This document shows, one piece after another, positions 36,928 through 46,348 of a stretch of DNA of 64,000 nt; positions within the stretch are counted from its first letter, which is position 1; every line of letters begins with the position of its first letter. The notes beneath the pieces were generated by a model that saw only the letters and a list, made by a program, of their open reading frames with translations, was not told the DNA's origin and ran no database searches. Position numbers and translations under genes: made by a program. The DNA comes from Bifidobacterium asteroides (GTDB lineage: Bacteria > Actinomycetota > Actinomycetes > Actinomycetales > Bifidobacteriaceae), in NCBI RefSeq assembly GCF_003202755.1, contig NZ_QGLK01000001.1:248001-312000 (forward strand), given 5' to 3'.

Positions 36928-38829
36928 ATGGTCGGACTTCGCAGGACTGATTCGAATCGAATCAGGCCCATCGCACATGGCAAGAACCGTGACGTGTTGC
37001 TGCAAGGCAGAGCAATGGAAGGGTGCTTCTTTCCTTTGCTGCTGGGAGTGCTTTTCTCTCTGTCTTCAGATGCAGGAACCTATGGTGCCATTCAATGGGG
37101 TCAGGCGCATCTGTATCTGAATATTGTGCTCTATGGGCTACTCTTCTGGGTCTTATTCGCTACGATGTTCCGATTCTGCTTTCTCGATGGGATCGGTTCT
37201 TTTTCGGATGACCAAACCGGAAAGCAAAAAAACAGCCTGATACGACGGCTGTACTTCAATCATATTGAATCGCCTAGAGGCGTGCTCTGCGATGGCATAC
37301 GAATTCTCATCTGCTGGCTTCCTTACCTGATACTTCTATACCCGGGTTCGCTTTTTTGGGACACTGGTGATCAGCTGGCCCAATACTATGGGATTGCGGC
37401 TTTCAGCCAAGCCCCTGGCGTCATATCTGACCGCCATCCCTTTTTTGATACTTTTCTTTACGGTTGGTTTTCCGATCTTGGCCGGTTCCTGACGGGCAGT
37501 CCGAATTTCGGCTTTTCCTTGTATGTCATAATTCAGTTCATCCTTTTTGCGCTCTGCATCGCCTGGCTGCTGGCCTATATGTCCACAAGGGCGATGGGGA
37601 AAAGAATCATTGCCCTTTGCACAGCCTTCTTCTGCCTTTTCCCTCTAGTTCCCATGATGGCCATGATGATTTGCAAGGATACGACTCATGCCTTGTTTTT
37701 CCTGCCCTGGGCCATCCTGTTTGTAAAGCTGGTCGATGGCCGGCTGGAACCCTTGAAGAACCCCCGTTTCCTCAGCGCTTTCATTGTTCTGACCCTTCTA
37801 AGCTCGTTGACAAAGAAGATGGGCCTTTACATCATTGTGGTGAGTCTGCTCCTGCTGGTTTTCGGTCATTTCCGAAGGAAAATGAAGGTTCTGGCCGCTT
37901 GCTTGGCAGCATCGACTTGGCTGGTTGTCAACATGCTAATACCTGCCTGTCTTTTTCCTGCGCTGCATGTGGTGCCGGGGGAGAAGGTCGCAGCAATTGT
38001 CATGCCTGTACAGGTGCTGTCCAGGACGGCTCATGATCATCCAACAGCAATCGCCGATTCCCAGAAAAAAGCAGTAGATGAGATGATGCCTTTTGGCTGG
38101 GAGGGAATGGCTGCAAAGTACATACCTTATATATCCGATCCGGTCACCGGCTATGGGGCGAATGGTCCTAAAGGGTCCCTGCTCGGTTTCGCGCGTTTGT
38201 GGGTGAACTTAGGACTTCATCATCCCTTGTCGTATTTGAATGGCTTCTTCTGCTTAGAGGGTGGCTGGACGAGTTTTGTCGGACCGCAATCCACCAAGGC
38301 CCAGAAACCCCCATATAGGCAAGATTCCATGGTGATGCGCGTGTATACATGGACCATGACGAATCCTGATACTTACGGTCGGCTGCAAAAAGATCCGCAC
38401 CCCAATGGGCGTCAACGGCTGGCCGACGAAACATACCAGACGCTGACAACCATCCCGGTGTTGAATGTCTGCTTCTATGTGGCTATCTGGTCATCGGTCG
38501 TACCCTTCTTCATTCTGTATGCCGCTTGGAGAAGGCGTGCAAGGGAGCGCTTGGTGGTATTGGTCATGCGGCTGGCGCCCTATTTCGTTTCAGTGCTGAG
38601 CCTGTTCGCATATCCCATCTCGTTTTCCGTCCCAGGACGGATGGATCCCACAAGGTATGTGTTCCATGCAGTGCTGACGGCTCCCCTGGCCCTGGGGGCT
38701 CTGTATTCAGCCAATAAAAAGATGTCTGAAGAAGGGGATTTTGCCGCCGACCCAGCTTATAAAGGTAGCAATCAAAACAATAGCGGCCACCAGCACAAGA
38801 TTGATGAGCATGGGCGCCTTGTAGAATAG
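36928..38829 (+). CDS. DUF6020-type multi-pass membrane protein
   Basis: The 633-residue protein has about twelve membrane helices. WDTGDQLAQYYG followed by DRHPFFDTFLYGWF resembles the DUF6020/GT-C-like family found in envelope glycan loci of bifidobacteria; the acidic loop after the third helix fits a lipid-sugar-using glycosyltransferase, though activity is unproven. AAAGGG lies close to the ATG. The polar C-terminal 40 residues run 123 bases into the convergent acyltransferase gene. Confidence 0.8.
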   Translation: MVGLRRTDSNRIRPIAHGKNRDVLLQGRAMEGCFFPLLLGVLFSLSSDAGTYGAIQWGQAHLYLNIVLYGLLFWVLFATMFRFCFLDGIGSFSDDQTGKQKNSLIRRLYFNHIESPRGVLCDGIRILICWLPYLILLYPGSLFWDTGDQLAQYYGIAAFSQAPGVISDRHPFFDTFLYGWFSDLGRFLTGSPNFGFSLYVIIQFILFALCIAWLLAYMSTRAMGKRIIALCTAFFCLFPLVPMMAMMICKDTTHALFFLPWAILFVKLVDGRLEPLKNPRFLSAFIVLTLLSSLTKKMGLYIIVVSLLLLVFGHFRRKMKVLAACLAASTWLVVNMLIPACLFPALHVVPGEKVAAIVMPVQVLSRTAHDHPTAIADSQKKAVDEMMPFGWEGMAAKYIPYISDPVTGYGANGPKGSLLGFARLWVNLGLHHPLSYLNGFFCLEGGWTSFVGPQSTKAQKPPYRQDSMVMRVYTWTMTNPDTYGRLQKDPHPNGRQRLADETYQTLTTIPVLNVCFYVAIWSSVVPFFILYAAWRRRARERLVVLVMRLAPYFVSVLSLFAYPISFSVPGRMDPTRYVFHAVLTAPLALGALYSANKKMSEEGDFAADPAYKGSNQNNSGHQHKIDEHGRLVE

Positions 38830-39852
38830 ATGGAAATGCAGGACCAGATCACGGGTTACCAATATCAGCATCAGATGCAGATAATAGATGCCAAGCGTAT
38901 TGGACCCAATAGCCGTGACGATTGTATTCAGGCCTGACGGGACTTTCCTGACCTGTATGAATAATTGGAATAGGGCAATAGTCAAGATCAAGGTTAAAAC
39001 GTTCTGGTAACCAGAGTCTACATAGAAAGATATGCCCTTTGCCCGAGCCTGGAACCGTTGCAAAGTGAAAAGCAAGCCCCAGGCCAGTAGGGCCATGAGA
39101 GAAAGGCAGATGTTCTTCGTTCTCGTGCTTGAGAGGTGACGAGACAGCCAGGCTGCCATGTCGTGCCCGTAGCCTCCGGCAATGAAATACACCAGGGCGT
39201 AACCATAGCCTCCCAGTATGTTGTATTGGCTGAGCGAGGCGAGCACTTGTGGAACCTGATGCCCGCAGTAGCTTGCCAGTATGTCTTTGGCATTGTCTCC
39301 GAGCGTTACAGCGAATATCAGAGCGCCGAGCACAATTGTGACGTAGCCCAGATATCGTTTCCCATCCGGGTCATCGTAGACAGTCTTCAGTATGGGGAAA
39401 ACAATGTAAATGGCCAGCAGCGCATTGATGAACCAGAAGTATCCCAGAGGAACCACGTCGTAAGAGCCGCCCAGAAGATACTGGGGAACCGATTTCCAAT
39501 CTATGCTTTTGTGCATTAGGGCACTGAGTATTGGCAAGCTGATGATCTTCCATGCCAGCAGGATGAATACCATCCTAAGGATTTTATGAAGATGCTTGTC
39601 CGCCGAAAATCGCGAGTTCATCAGAAGATATCCATTGACAGCAAAGAACAAGGGCACTCCGACGACTGAGAAAGTTGAGGCAAGGTTGTTCAGTGCGGTG
39701 TCGTCGACAAAACCGGTGTAAAAAATGTAATGTATAAAAATAACAAGAAATATTGCCAGTGATTTCGCCAGATCCAGGCCAGCGATCCGATCCTTATGGA
39801 CTCTGTGTCTCGCTGCATGTTCAGGAGGAGCAGCTCTTCGCTGGTCGTTCAT
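38707..39852 (-). CDS. Acyltransferase family 3 membrane protein
   Basis: The 381-residue protein has ten predicted helices and the acyltransferase-3 pattern. AGLDLAKSLAIFLVIFIHY holds the conserved His, and VGVPLFFAVNGYLLM and GYFWFINALLAIYIVFPIL follow. Members O-acetylate surface polysaccharides or wall sugars. ATG 39852 is used because AAGAGG ends 6 bases upstream; an ATG 45 bases earlier lacks a site. Its last 123 bases overlap the convergent DUF6020-type gene. It probably decorates the glycan built by neighbouring enzymes. Confidence 0.9.
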   Translation of the reverse strand: MNDQRRAAPPEHAARHRVHKDRIAGLDLAKSLAIFLVIFIHYIFYTGFVDDTALNNLASTFSVVGVPLFFAVNGYLLMNSRFSADKHLHKILRMVFILLAWKIISLPILSALMHKSIDWKSVPQYLLGGSYDVVPLGYFWFINALLAIYIVFPILKTVYDDPDGKRYLGYVTIVLGALIFAVTLGDNAKDILASYCGHQVPQVLASLSQYNILGGYGYALVYFIAGGYGHDMAAWLSRHLSSTRTKNICLSLMALLAWGLLFTLQRFQARAKGISFYVDSGYQNVLTLILTIALFQLFIQVRKVPSGLNTIVTAIGSNTLGIYYLHLMLILVTRDLVLHFHLFYKAPMLINLVLVAAIVLIATFISWVGGKIPFFRHLFIG

Positions 39853-40275
39853 CTGCAGCCTCTTTCGTGTGAAACCCCCATATTTAATCATGCGCATCCG
39901 CCGGCGAGAACTGGCTCCAACCTCTATTCCACAGTCGATTCTGAAATGTCAGCAGAAGCTACAACCAATCACCTCAACCAGTCGTACCGATTTTACTCCC
40001 CTTGAAACTGTGGCCCACATGGTTATTGGGTGATGTTTGCCTATTCCCGTCATGGTCTGTCTAAGCTTAAAACAATCGGTACGATTTCCAGTGCGTTCCT
40101 CCGGGGCTCTGCTATCGAGCTGTTGGAGAACTGATGAGAGTTGTTGCCTACCGGTAAGGAATTCGAGTCCAGCCTGGTAAAACTAGACTTTGTGGCATGC
40201 TGACTGCAAGGAATTCAAGTTCTTGGCGGTCCAGGAGCGTTTATCTTTATAGTTACCGAAGGTGAGGTGGAGTTT
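39853..40275. other. Intergenic region
   Basis: About 420 bases between the divergent acyltransferase and glycosyltransferase genes. I see no gene. It should contain both promoters. Confidence 0.45.
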
Positions 40276-41178
40276 ATGTCTGCGGGCCTGTCTTTGAGGG
40301 AGAAGCGCAACAGACTGAGGCGTCTGGGTACCCGATGCGGCCGGGCTCTGATGCCTGGTCGTCCACGAATCATTGCCTCTATGACCTCGTACCCTGCCCG
40401 CATCGAGACTGTCCACCTGGCAATAAAGTCGCTGCTTGCCCAAAAGACCCTGCCAGATTTGATCATTCTTTGGCTGTGCCGATCTGATTTTCCAGGTGGA
40501 GAGCGTGACCTGCCTTCCAGCTTGAGAGACCTGCTTTGGATGGATGTCCAGGTGCGTTGGGTCGACGATGATTTGAAACCGCACAAGAAATATTATTGGG
40601 CCCTGCGCGAATTTCCGAACGATTTGGTTGTCACAGTTGATGATGATTTAATCTACCGGAATACCATGATCGGGGATCTTCTGGCGACCCACCGCCGCTA
40701 TCCGCAAACCATAGTGGCTTCCCGCACCCATCTCATCACTTTTAACAGCGACGGCAGTCGTAAAAAATACGAGGATTGGATTTACGAGGCGCCGCATTAT
40801 CATCCCCGTCTGGTGGGTGTCCCATCCATGCGACTTTTTGCCACCACTGGTGCCGGCACGCTCTTTCCTCCACACTTGATGCCGGACTCTACCTTCGACA
40901 AGAGCTTGATCATGTCTCTATGCCCCACTACGGATGACGTGTGGTTGAAAATTATGCAAGTAAGAGCCCATCGACCCATTCCGGTAGTGGCTTCCACAGA
41001 TGATCAGCTGTTGCAATATGTGCCCGGTACCCAAGAAGAGGCACTCTGCCATGTCAATACTGAGAGCGGAGGCAATGATAAGGTTTTCCAACGAATACTC
41101 GGCTATCTAAACGCCAATGGATGCCAGCTGGATTTCGACAAGGCTGTTCGAGACGACAAGCTGGATGACTTGCTGTGA
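40276..41178 (+). CDS. Glycosyltransferase-like protein with DDD motif
   Basis: The 300-residue cytoplasmic protein resembles GT-A enzymes. RIIASMTSYPARIETVHLAIKSLLAQ begins the fold, and VVTVDDDLIY carries the metal/nucleotide-binding Asp triad. TDDVWLKIMQ is a likely catalytic Asp segment. Similar proteins are often annotated only as glycosyltransferase. ATG 40276 is preceded by GAGG at 8 bases; GTG 40267 is possible. It has no membrane helix, so it probably acts on a lipid-linked or soluble acceptor at the inner face of the membrane. Confidence 0.8.
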   Translation: MSAGLSLREKRNRLRRLGTRCGRALMPGRPRIIASMTSYPARIETVHLAIKSLLAQKTLPDLIILWLCRSDFPGGERDLPSSLRDLLWMDVQVRWVDDDLKPHKKYYWALREFPNDLVVTVDDDLIYRNTMIGDLLATHRRYPQTIVASRTHLITFNSDGSRKKYEDWIYEAPHYHPRLVGVPSMRLFATTGAGTLFPPHLMPDSTFDKSLIMSLCPTTDDVWLKIMQVRAHRPIPVVASTDDQLLQYVPGTQEEALCHVNTESGGNDKVFQRILGYLNANGCQLDFDKAVRDDKLDDLL

Positions 41179-41516
41179 TCTGTTAATGCTGCACAAAGGG
41201 CAATTCTAAGTTCAACGATTTGCTTATCCTGGCTAAGGACGAGGTTTCAAGTAGATAACAATCGGATGGATAAAGATGCTATACTTGACAAAAACCAGCC
41301 ATGCTGGCATCTCGGGGAAGGAGTAGCTATAAAACCTGACTGGATTAAATTGGCAAGGATTCGCAAGTCAATTTTCCAATAGTGTGTCTTTTTTCATGAC
41401 ACACTCAATTGTCAACAGCACAGGGCAGTGTATAGTGATGTTGCGAAGGGGCCGGTTGGGTTCTTTCCGGATATAAGAGAATACGTAGTACAACTTATAA
41501 GATGAAGGAGAGTAAG
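41179..41516. other. Intergenic region upstream of the LRR wall protein
   Basis: About 340 bases, AT-rich in the right half, with no supported gene. It holds a perfect hairpin (41381-41405) and TATAAG (41472-41477), a possible -10 for the next gene. Confidence 0.5.
41381..41405. promoter_or_regulatory. Perfect 8-base dyad upstream of the LRR wall protein
   Basis: AGTGTGTC, nine bases, GACACACT. It lies about 110 bases upstream of the start and could be an operator or an RNA hairpin. The loop contains TTTTTT, so it could also act in termination of the upstream glycosyltransferase transcript, but the run is in the loop rather than after the stem. Confidence 0.5.
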
Positions 41517-43574
41517 TTGTCACAAGTTAAGAAATCCCTACCGTTGAAGCTGGGAGCCAGCCTGATCGGCGGAGCCACACTGATTGTGTGCGTTGGAGCT
41601 TTGACGCTTCCAGCGCGTGCAGCAGTCTCGAATTGCGGCGATGAAAATACAATTGCTGATTGCGTTCCTGACGAACACCTGGCTAACGCCATTGCTGTAG
41701 GTTTTAATAATGGTGATCCGATAGGCGCAAGTACCACACACAAAGTGGGCGAAGTCAAAGTCAAGGATAATTTGGTTGTGGATGCGCACGGTTCGCAAAT
41801 CTACGATCTTAGGGGACTTGGAACTTTTGATCGGATTACGGAACTGGATCTGCAAGACAACCAAATTCGTGATTTAAGTGAGCTCGCGAACCTCCCCGAC
41901 CTGAAGACACTAGATTTGTCTAGGAATCATATAAATAGTAATTTGTCAGAAATTGGGGCAAAGGACAAGCTTGAGAGCCTCAAGATTAATTCCGACGGAA
42001 ACTATCGGTTGAGGGATATCTCGGCTATCGGCTCGTTTAAGAGATTGACCGAGTTGGAGCTAGTGGACCAGAAGATTTCAGACGTAACTCCGCTCAAGGG
42101 ACTGTCTCTGCTGAACAGGCTCATCCTGTCAGATAACAAGATCGTCGATGTCTCTCCATTGGGTTCTTTGAACAAGCTCCAACACCTTGACTTAAGCAAG
42201 AATCAAATTAAGGACATACTTCCTATAAGCGGTCTGACAAGTCTATCCGCTACTAATGGATTGGATGCAACAGATCAGGATGTCACTATAACCCCTCGTC
42301 ATGAGTATAATAAGGATGCCGATTGGGTTATTGATGGGATCAAGGTAAATTATTATGGCGATGTTTACGCAAAAATTGAACATCCTAGGATCAATCAAAG
42401 TGCTGAGGATATCGATTCTAGTAAGGTAAGAATTCCTCTGAATAACAGTAAGATTTCATTCCTGGCACCTGCCAAGTATCGGAGTGTTGAGTTCACTTTT
42501 GGTGGACCTGTTAGCACAAACCATAACGTCACACTTGGTACCTTCTCTGGCAAGGCCATTCAATATGCAAGCGTAGTGAAGAGACTCTCTGGCAATGTCA
42601 GATATGACACTATGGGTGCAATTCTGGATGAGTCGAATTATCCACAGAGGGGCACAGTTATTGTGGCGTCTGGTGAGAATTTCCCTGATGCACTGGCTGC
42701 CTCTGGTCTGTCGGGCAAACTGAACGCTCCTGTTGTGTTGACTGATACATATCAGCTTTCTGCTCGCGCAGATGGTCAGCTGACACGTTTGCGTCCTACC
42801 AGGGTGATTGTGGTAGGAGGTCCATCCGCTGTGTCTGATGGTGTTGTCGATCAGATTGCCAATAGGGTAACGGCCCCCAGTGAGGCTGATGTTGTCAGAA
42901 TCGCAGGTGCGACTCGTAGGGATACTGCCAATGAGATTTTCGCTCAAGCCGACAAGCAGCATGCTAAGGGTCAGCCTGACCAGGATTGGAATGCTGATAC
43001 TGCAATCATTGCTACAGGCGACAACTTCGTTGATGCTCTGTCCATCTCCTCTGTAGCAAGACAGAAGAAACTTCCTGTCTTTCTGAGCGGTCAGGATGGT
43101 CTTGACGCAAACACGGTGAAGGCTATCAAGGATCATGGCTTTACGAATGTCATCATTGCTGGTGGATCACAAGCGGTTCCGCAGTCTGTCGTAAGTCAGC
43201 TGAAAGCTGCTGGAGTTGATGGACCCAATATTCAGCGCATCGGTGGAGCAACGAGGTATCAGACTTCGCTGCAAATTGCCCAATACCAGAGGCAATTCTA
43301 TGGTGCAAGCCTGAAGAGCCCTGTGTTTGCTACGGGTGAGAATTTCCCTGATGCTCTTGTTGGTGGTGTCTTTGCAGGTCAGAAGAACAATCCGATTGTG
43401 TTGGTTAGCCCAGATACTGCAGTAAATACGGATGCTCTTAACTGGATCAAGGCTACTAGCAAGAATAGGCCCCGTGGCTTCAATCCTGACACCGATTTCG
43501 CATACGTTCTCGGTGGGCTTGATGCAGTAAGCGCAGAGGTTTCAGAACAGATTTCTTCAATCTTGGGAGACTGA
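41517..43574 (+). CDS. Secreted leucine-rich-repeat protein with cell-wall-binding repeat 2 domains
   Basis: The 685-residue protein has a signal peptide (KSLPLKLGASLIGGATLIVC to an ARA cleavage site). Internalin-like LRRs follow (about residues 90-240, units such as LDLQDNQIRDLSEL and LILSDNKIVDVSPL), then a short beta domain. Three CWB2 repeats complete it (from ~355: VKRLSGNVRYDT, VVRIAGATRRDT, IQRIGGATRYQT), which in clostridia bind anionic wall polymers non-covalently. TTG 41517 is preferred because AAGGAG lies 6 bases upstream; ATG 41502 has no site. The combination suggests a surface adhesin held on the glycan that this locus makes. Confidence 0.9.
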   Translation: MSQVKKSLPLKLGASLIGGATLIVCVGALTLPARAAVSNCGDENTIADCVPDEHLANAIAVGFNNGDPIGASTTHKVGEVKVKDNLVVDAHGSQIYDLRGLGTFDRITELDLQDNQIRDLSELANLPDLKTLDLSRNHINSNLSEIGAKDKLESLKINSDGNYRLRDISAIGSFKRLTELELVDQKISDVTPLKGLSLLNRLILSDNKIVDVSPLGSLNKLQHLDLSKNQIKDILPISGLTSLSATNGLDATDQDVTITPRHEYNKDADWVIDGIKVNYYGDVYAKIEHPRINQSAEDIDSSKVRIPLNNSKISFLAPAKYRSVEFTFGGPVSTNHNVTLGTFSGKAIQYASVVKRLSGNVRYDTMGAILDESNYPQRGTVIVASGENFPDALAASGLSGKLNAPVVLTDTYQLSARADGQLTRLRPTRVIVVGGPSAVSDGVVDQIANRVTAPSEADVVRIAGATRRDTANEIFAQADKQHAKGQPDQDWNADTAIIATGDNFVDALSISSVARQKKLPVFLSGQDGLDANTVKAIKDHGFTNVIIAGGSQAVPQSVVSQLKAAGVDGPNIQRIGGATRYQTSLQIAQYQRQFYGASLKSPVFATGENFPDALVGGVFAGQKNNPIVLVSPDTAVNTDALNWIKATSKNRPRGFNPDTDFAYVLGGLDAVSAEVSEQISSILGD

Positions 43575-43616
43575 GTTCAGTCTGCTTATGGTTGAGAACC
43601 TCTAACCAGATAGGCT

Positions 43617-43657
43617 AAAGGAATTCCCAGCGACGAAAGTCGTTGGGAATTCCTTTT
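43617..43657 (+). terminator. Strong intrinsic terminator after the LRR wall protein
   Basis: An 18-base stem (43617-43634 with 43639-43656) with a GAAA tetraloop and a single G-T wobble is followed by TTTT, 43 bases after the stop codon. It should end transcription efficiently. Confidence 0.92.
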
Positions 43658-43659
43658 TA

Positions 43660-44303
43660 GTGAGATTATAAGTTAAGAAAAGGCTATATTCAGCGTGGAT
43701 AAACTAGTTGTTGGTACGCAACTGAGAGTTTTTATGTCATTCTGTTGACACTATTGTGCAATGTGAGAACATCATGTTTTGTGTTCTTTGTAGCTTATAG
43801 ATTTGTGATAACCTCCACGCACCCGCGTAGGGTGTGTGTAGATAAGGCTCTACAAAGTAGACTATATCTGTGTTAATTAGTGTAGCTGTAATAGCGGAAA
43901 AAATGCGAGTTGTAATTGTGAGATTGAGCAAAAGCGTGGCTGCTCATTTTATAATAAAATCAATTTATATTGAACTTGATAATGTTAATAATCTACCATG
44001 CATTTGAATAGCTAAAGCAACGGTGAATTGTTTTAATGATTGTTTAGTGCCTAAATAGAATATGGATTAGCGGACTATGAGAACTAACTCGTAGATGGTC
44101 AGTCTTTTTCAAAAAGAAATTCCATTACGCTAGTTTAGGTTTCAGATCCTCAACCAAAGATATAGATGGGGGGGGGGATCTTATTCTCTGCTAAGTTAAA
44201 CGCAGATTCCGGATTCTGAAAAAATTTGCTGGAAAATAGAGTGTAGTATCGATCATTTAAGCTTAGAACAATGACGTTCGGCAAAATTACGAGGTGCTTA
44301 CAG
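43660..44303. other. AT-rich intergenic region with G10 tract
   Basis: About 640 bases of markedly lower GC than the surroundings with no supported gene. It holds a 9-base hairpin with one wobble (43816-43838, CACGCACCC with GGGTGTGTG) and a run of ten G. The start region of the following membrane protein is at its right end. A small RNA or a phase-variable promoter is possible. Confidence 0.5.
44168..44177 (+). repeat. Poly-G tract (10 G)
   Basis: Ten consecutive G residues lie in AT-rich sequence about 95-130 bases upstream of the DUF6541 gene, directly after TATAGAT. Such tracts change length by slippage in replication. If it lies within the promoter it could switch expression. Confidence 0.9.
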
Positions 44304-46196
44304 GTGGAGACAGATCTAGCGGAGCAAAAAAGAGCACGGGTTGAATGGTCGAGTAATGCAGTGTTTTCCCTTAAAAGTCATAGACACCATTCAAGACTGT
44401 ACTGGTCTTACTGCCTGGGTCTTTTACTTGCCTTTCTCATTGTTGTAAGTTGGTTACCTAAAACTTGGAGCATGTGGAACCTGCCTATCCAGGCTATTGA
44501 TGCGCCCTCGCACTATTACTTCATTCGGAAGCTTACGCAGAACGGGTTGTCGGTCGTGTGGGAGCTTAACCCCAATGACAGTTTTTATCCACCTCTGTTT
44601 CATGTTTTAGTCTACGTATTGCTTAGTGTATCGAGCTGGTTGGGGATCCAGATCAATGTATTTACTGGACTTAATTTGATATGGCTTGTAACCTCGGGTC
44701 TTCTTTTTCCCATGGGTATGTTGCTGTGGTGCTCTTATTTTTATTCAGATGCATCAAAGAGATGTCAGGTCATCCTTAATATTGCAGTACCAGTGCTATC
44801 CGTGGTATCGGTGGCCCAGCCCTATTGGATGTTGAACGCCGGACCTCTTATTGCTTATGGGCTTGCTACCTCGATCCTGCCTTTTCTGATGTATTCCAGT
44901 CTTAGGTTAATGGATGCAGTCACTATACAGAGCGAACGCACAGTTGCTCACGTACTCCGTTGGTCTCTGCTGACAATTGTTCTCGTCTTGCTTATGTTAT
45001 TGGCTCACCCTCGAGTTGCATTTACCTATTTGGTCTTCATAGGTCCTTTTATACTGGTGAAGATGTCCAAAAGAGACATCGTCTGTTTCATGCTCTGTAT
45101 ATTGGTGGCAGCTGGGCTTTTCTTTGTCTATGTCTCTCACCGTGATCACGGCAAGGATTACCTGCATCCTTCATCATGGTTCCATACCTTTCGTCCTACC
45201 AGAAGTCTTGGCAATGCGGTGAAAACAGTGTTGACTGACGCAATTCCGGGCCTTGCAGGCATCTTTATGGCAATTTTGGTTTGTATATGTTTTATTGCAG
45301 TCTTGTTGCTTTGCGGGGAGCGTTTTCGTGATGCACTTGCTGTGGACGGAGCATTTCTTCTTACTGCTTTGATCTTCGTTTCCAGTTCTGCACTTACTGG
45401 GCCTGTGGCCAACGTGATCACTGCTGCCTGGTACCGTGGCGAGACTCGGCCCCTGACCATGATACCTTTGGCGGTTGTTCCCCTGCTGGCCTTTGGCCTG
45501 CGTTGCCTTCTTGAGTCTCGTCCTGTCAGAAGCCTGAAGACGCAAGCTCTACTCCGATCAGTTTCACCGCAGGTTCAACTCTCGCCTGTCGGTGTGATCA
45601 CGGTGTTGCTTCTGGTCGTAGTTTTGGTGTTCTGCTCGTGTTTTGAACCAGCAAAAAAGCAATTGTCAGCCATAGTCGCTGGTAGCACGGATATCGAAAC
45701 GCAAACTCCAGGGGAGCAATTGAGCCACGATAAATACCATGCCTTGAAGAAGGTGCACGAGTTAGTGGAAGACAATGCTGTAGTGGTGTCTGACCCCTTG
45801 AATGGCTCCATGTATGGAATGGCTCTCTACGGAATGGATATGCTGTATCCGGTATACAACCCCATGGATACGAAAAATGGCCAGGTGTTTGGAAGGGTGG
45901 AGCGTGCATTCGCCTCAGGTGATTCCGAACGCTTGCTGCATACGGTGTGCCCTGTCGTGACCAGCTATAAGGCAAAGAGCCAACCTGAAGAGAGGAGCAA
46001 CAAGTACTTTTTGACCATGGGTCCACAATCTCCAAGCCTGCGTATGTTCACCTACAAGGCGCAGTACTATCCCTTCCATGACGACCGTTTGATCAATGAA
46101 TATGAACAACGGGGAACACTGGTAAAAATCAGTGCCCTTGATTCTCCCAATGAGCCGGGCAGTCAATGGAATCTATATCGATTCGCATGCAGATGA
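44304..46196 (+). CDS. DUF6541-type multi-pass membrane protein
   Basis: The 630-residue protein has about ten membrane helices and a 150-residue extracellular C-terminal domain. IQAIDAPSHYYFIRKLTQNG after helix 1 has the acidic-loop position of GT-C-like enzymes, and FYPPLFHVLVYVLL follows; the pattern fits DUF6541 found in surface-glycan regions. GTG 44304 is chosen since GAGG lies 7-10 bases upstream; ATG 44271 adds 11 residues with no site. A homopolymer tract lies upstream, so expression may vary. Function is unproven, with glycan assembly as the most likely role. Confidence 0.75.
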   Translation: METDLAEQKRARVEWSSNAVFSLKSHRHHSRLYWSYCLGLLLAFLIVVSWLPKTWSMWNLPIQAIDAPSHYYFIRKLTQNGLSVVWELNPNDSFYPPLFHVLVYVLLSVSSWLGIQINVFTGLNLIWLVTSGLLFPMGMLLWCSYFYSDASKRCQVILNIAVPVLSVVSVAQPYWMLNAGPLIAYGLATSILPFLMYSSLRLMDAVTIQSERTVAHVLRWSLLTIVLVLLMLLAHPRVAFTYLVFIGPFILVKMSKRDIVCFMLCILVAAGLFFVYVSHRDHGKDYLHPSSWFHTFRPTRSLGNAVKTVLTDAIPGLAGIFMAILVCICFIAVLLLCGERFRDALAVDGAFLLTALIFVSSSALTGPVANVITAAWYRGETRPLTMIPLAVVPLLAFGLRCLLESRPVRSLKTQALLRSVSPQVQLSPVGVITVLLLVVVLVFCSCFEPAKKQLSAIVAGSTDIETQTPGEQLSHDKYHALKKVHELVEDNAVVVSDPLNGSMYGMALYGMDMLYPVYNPMDTKNGQVFGRVERAFASGDSERLLHTVCPVVTSYKAKSQPEERSNKYFLTMGPQSPSLRMFTYKAQYYPFHDDRLINEYEQRGTLVKISALDSPNEPGSQWNLYRFACR

Positions 46197-46299
46197 GCAA
46201 TCTATGCGTCTTATATTTTTAGGGCTTGAGAGGTAGTTGTCGGTTATAGGATTGGGATGCATACGAACAGTGTGCCTTGCACTGCTGCTGAAAGAAATC

Positions 46300-46340
46300 A
46301 GACGCTGCCGACCTTCTTCACAGAAGGACCGGCAGCGTCT
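46300..46340 (-). terminator. Bidirectional hairpin between convergent genes
   Basis: AGACGCTGCCG (46300-46310) pairs with CGGCAGCGTCT (46330-46340), and an inner CCTTCT/AGAAGG extends it. On the minus strand the stem is followed by GATTTCTTTC, a moderate T-rich tail, so it mainly serves the fusion glycosyltransferase; the plus side lacks a T-run. Confidence 0.75.
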
Positions 46341-46348
46341 GGATTGAG

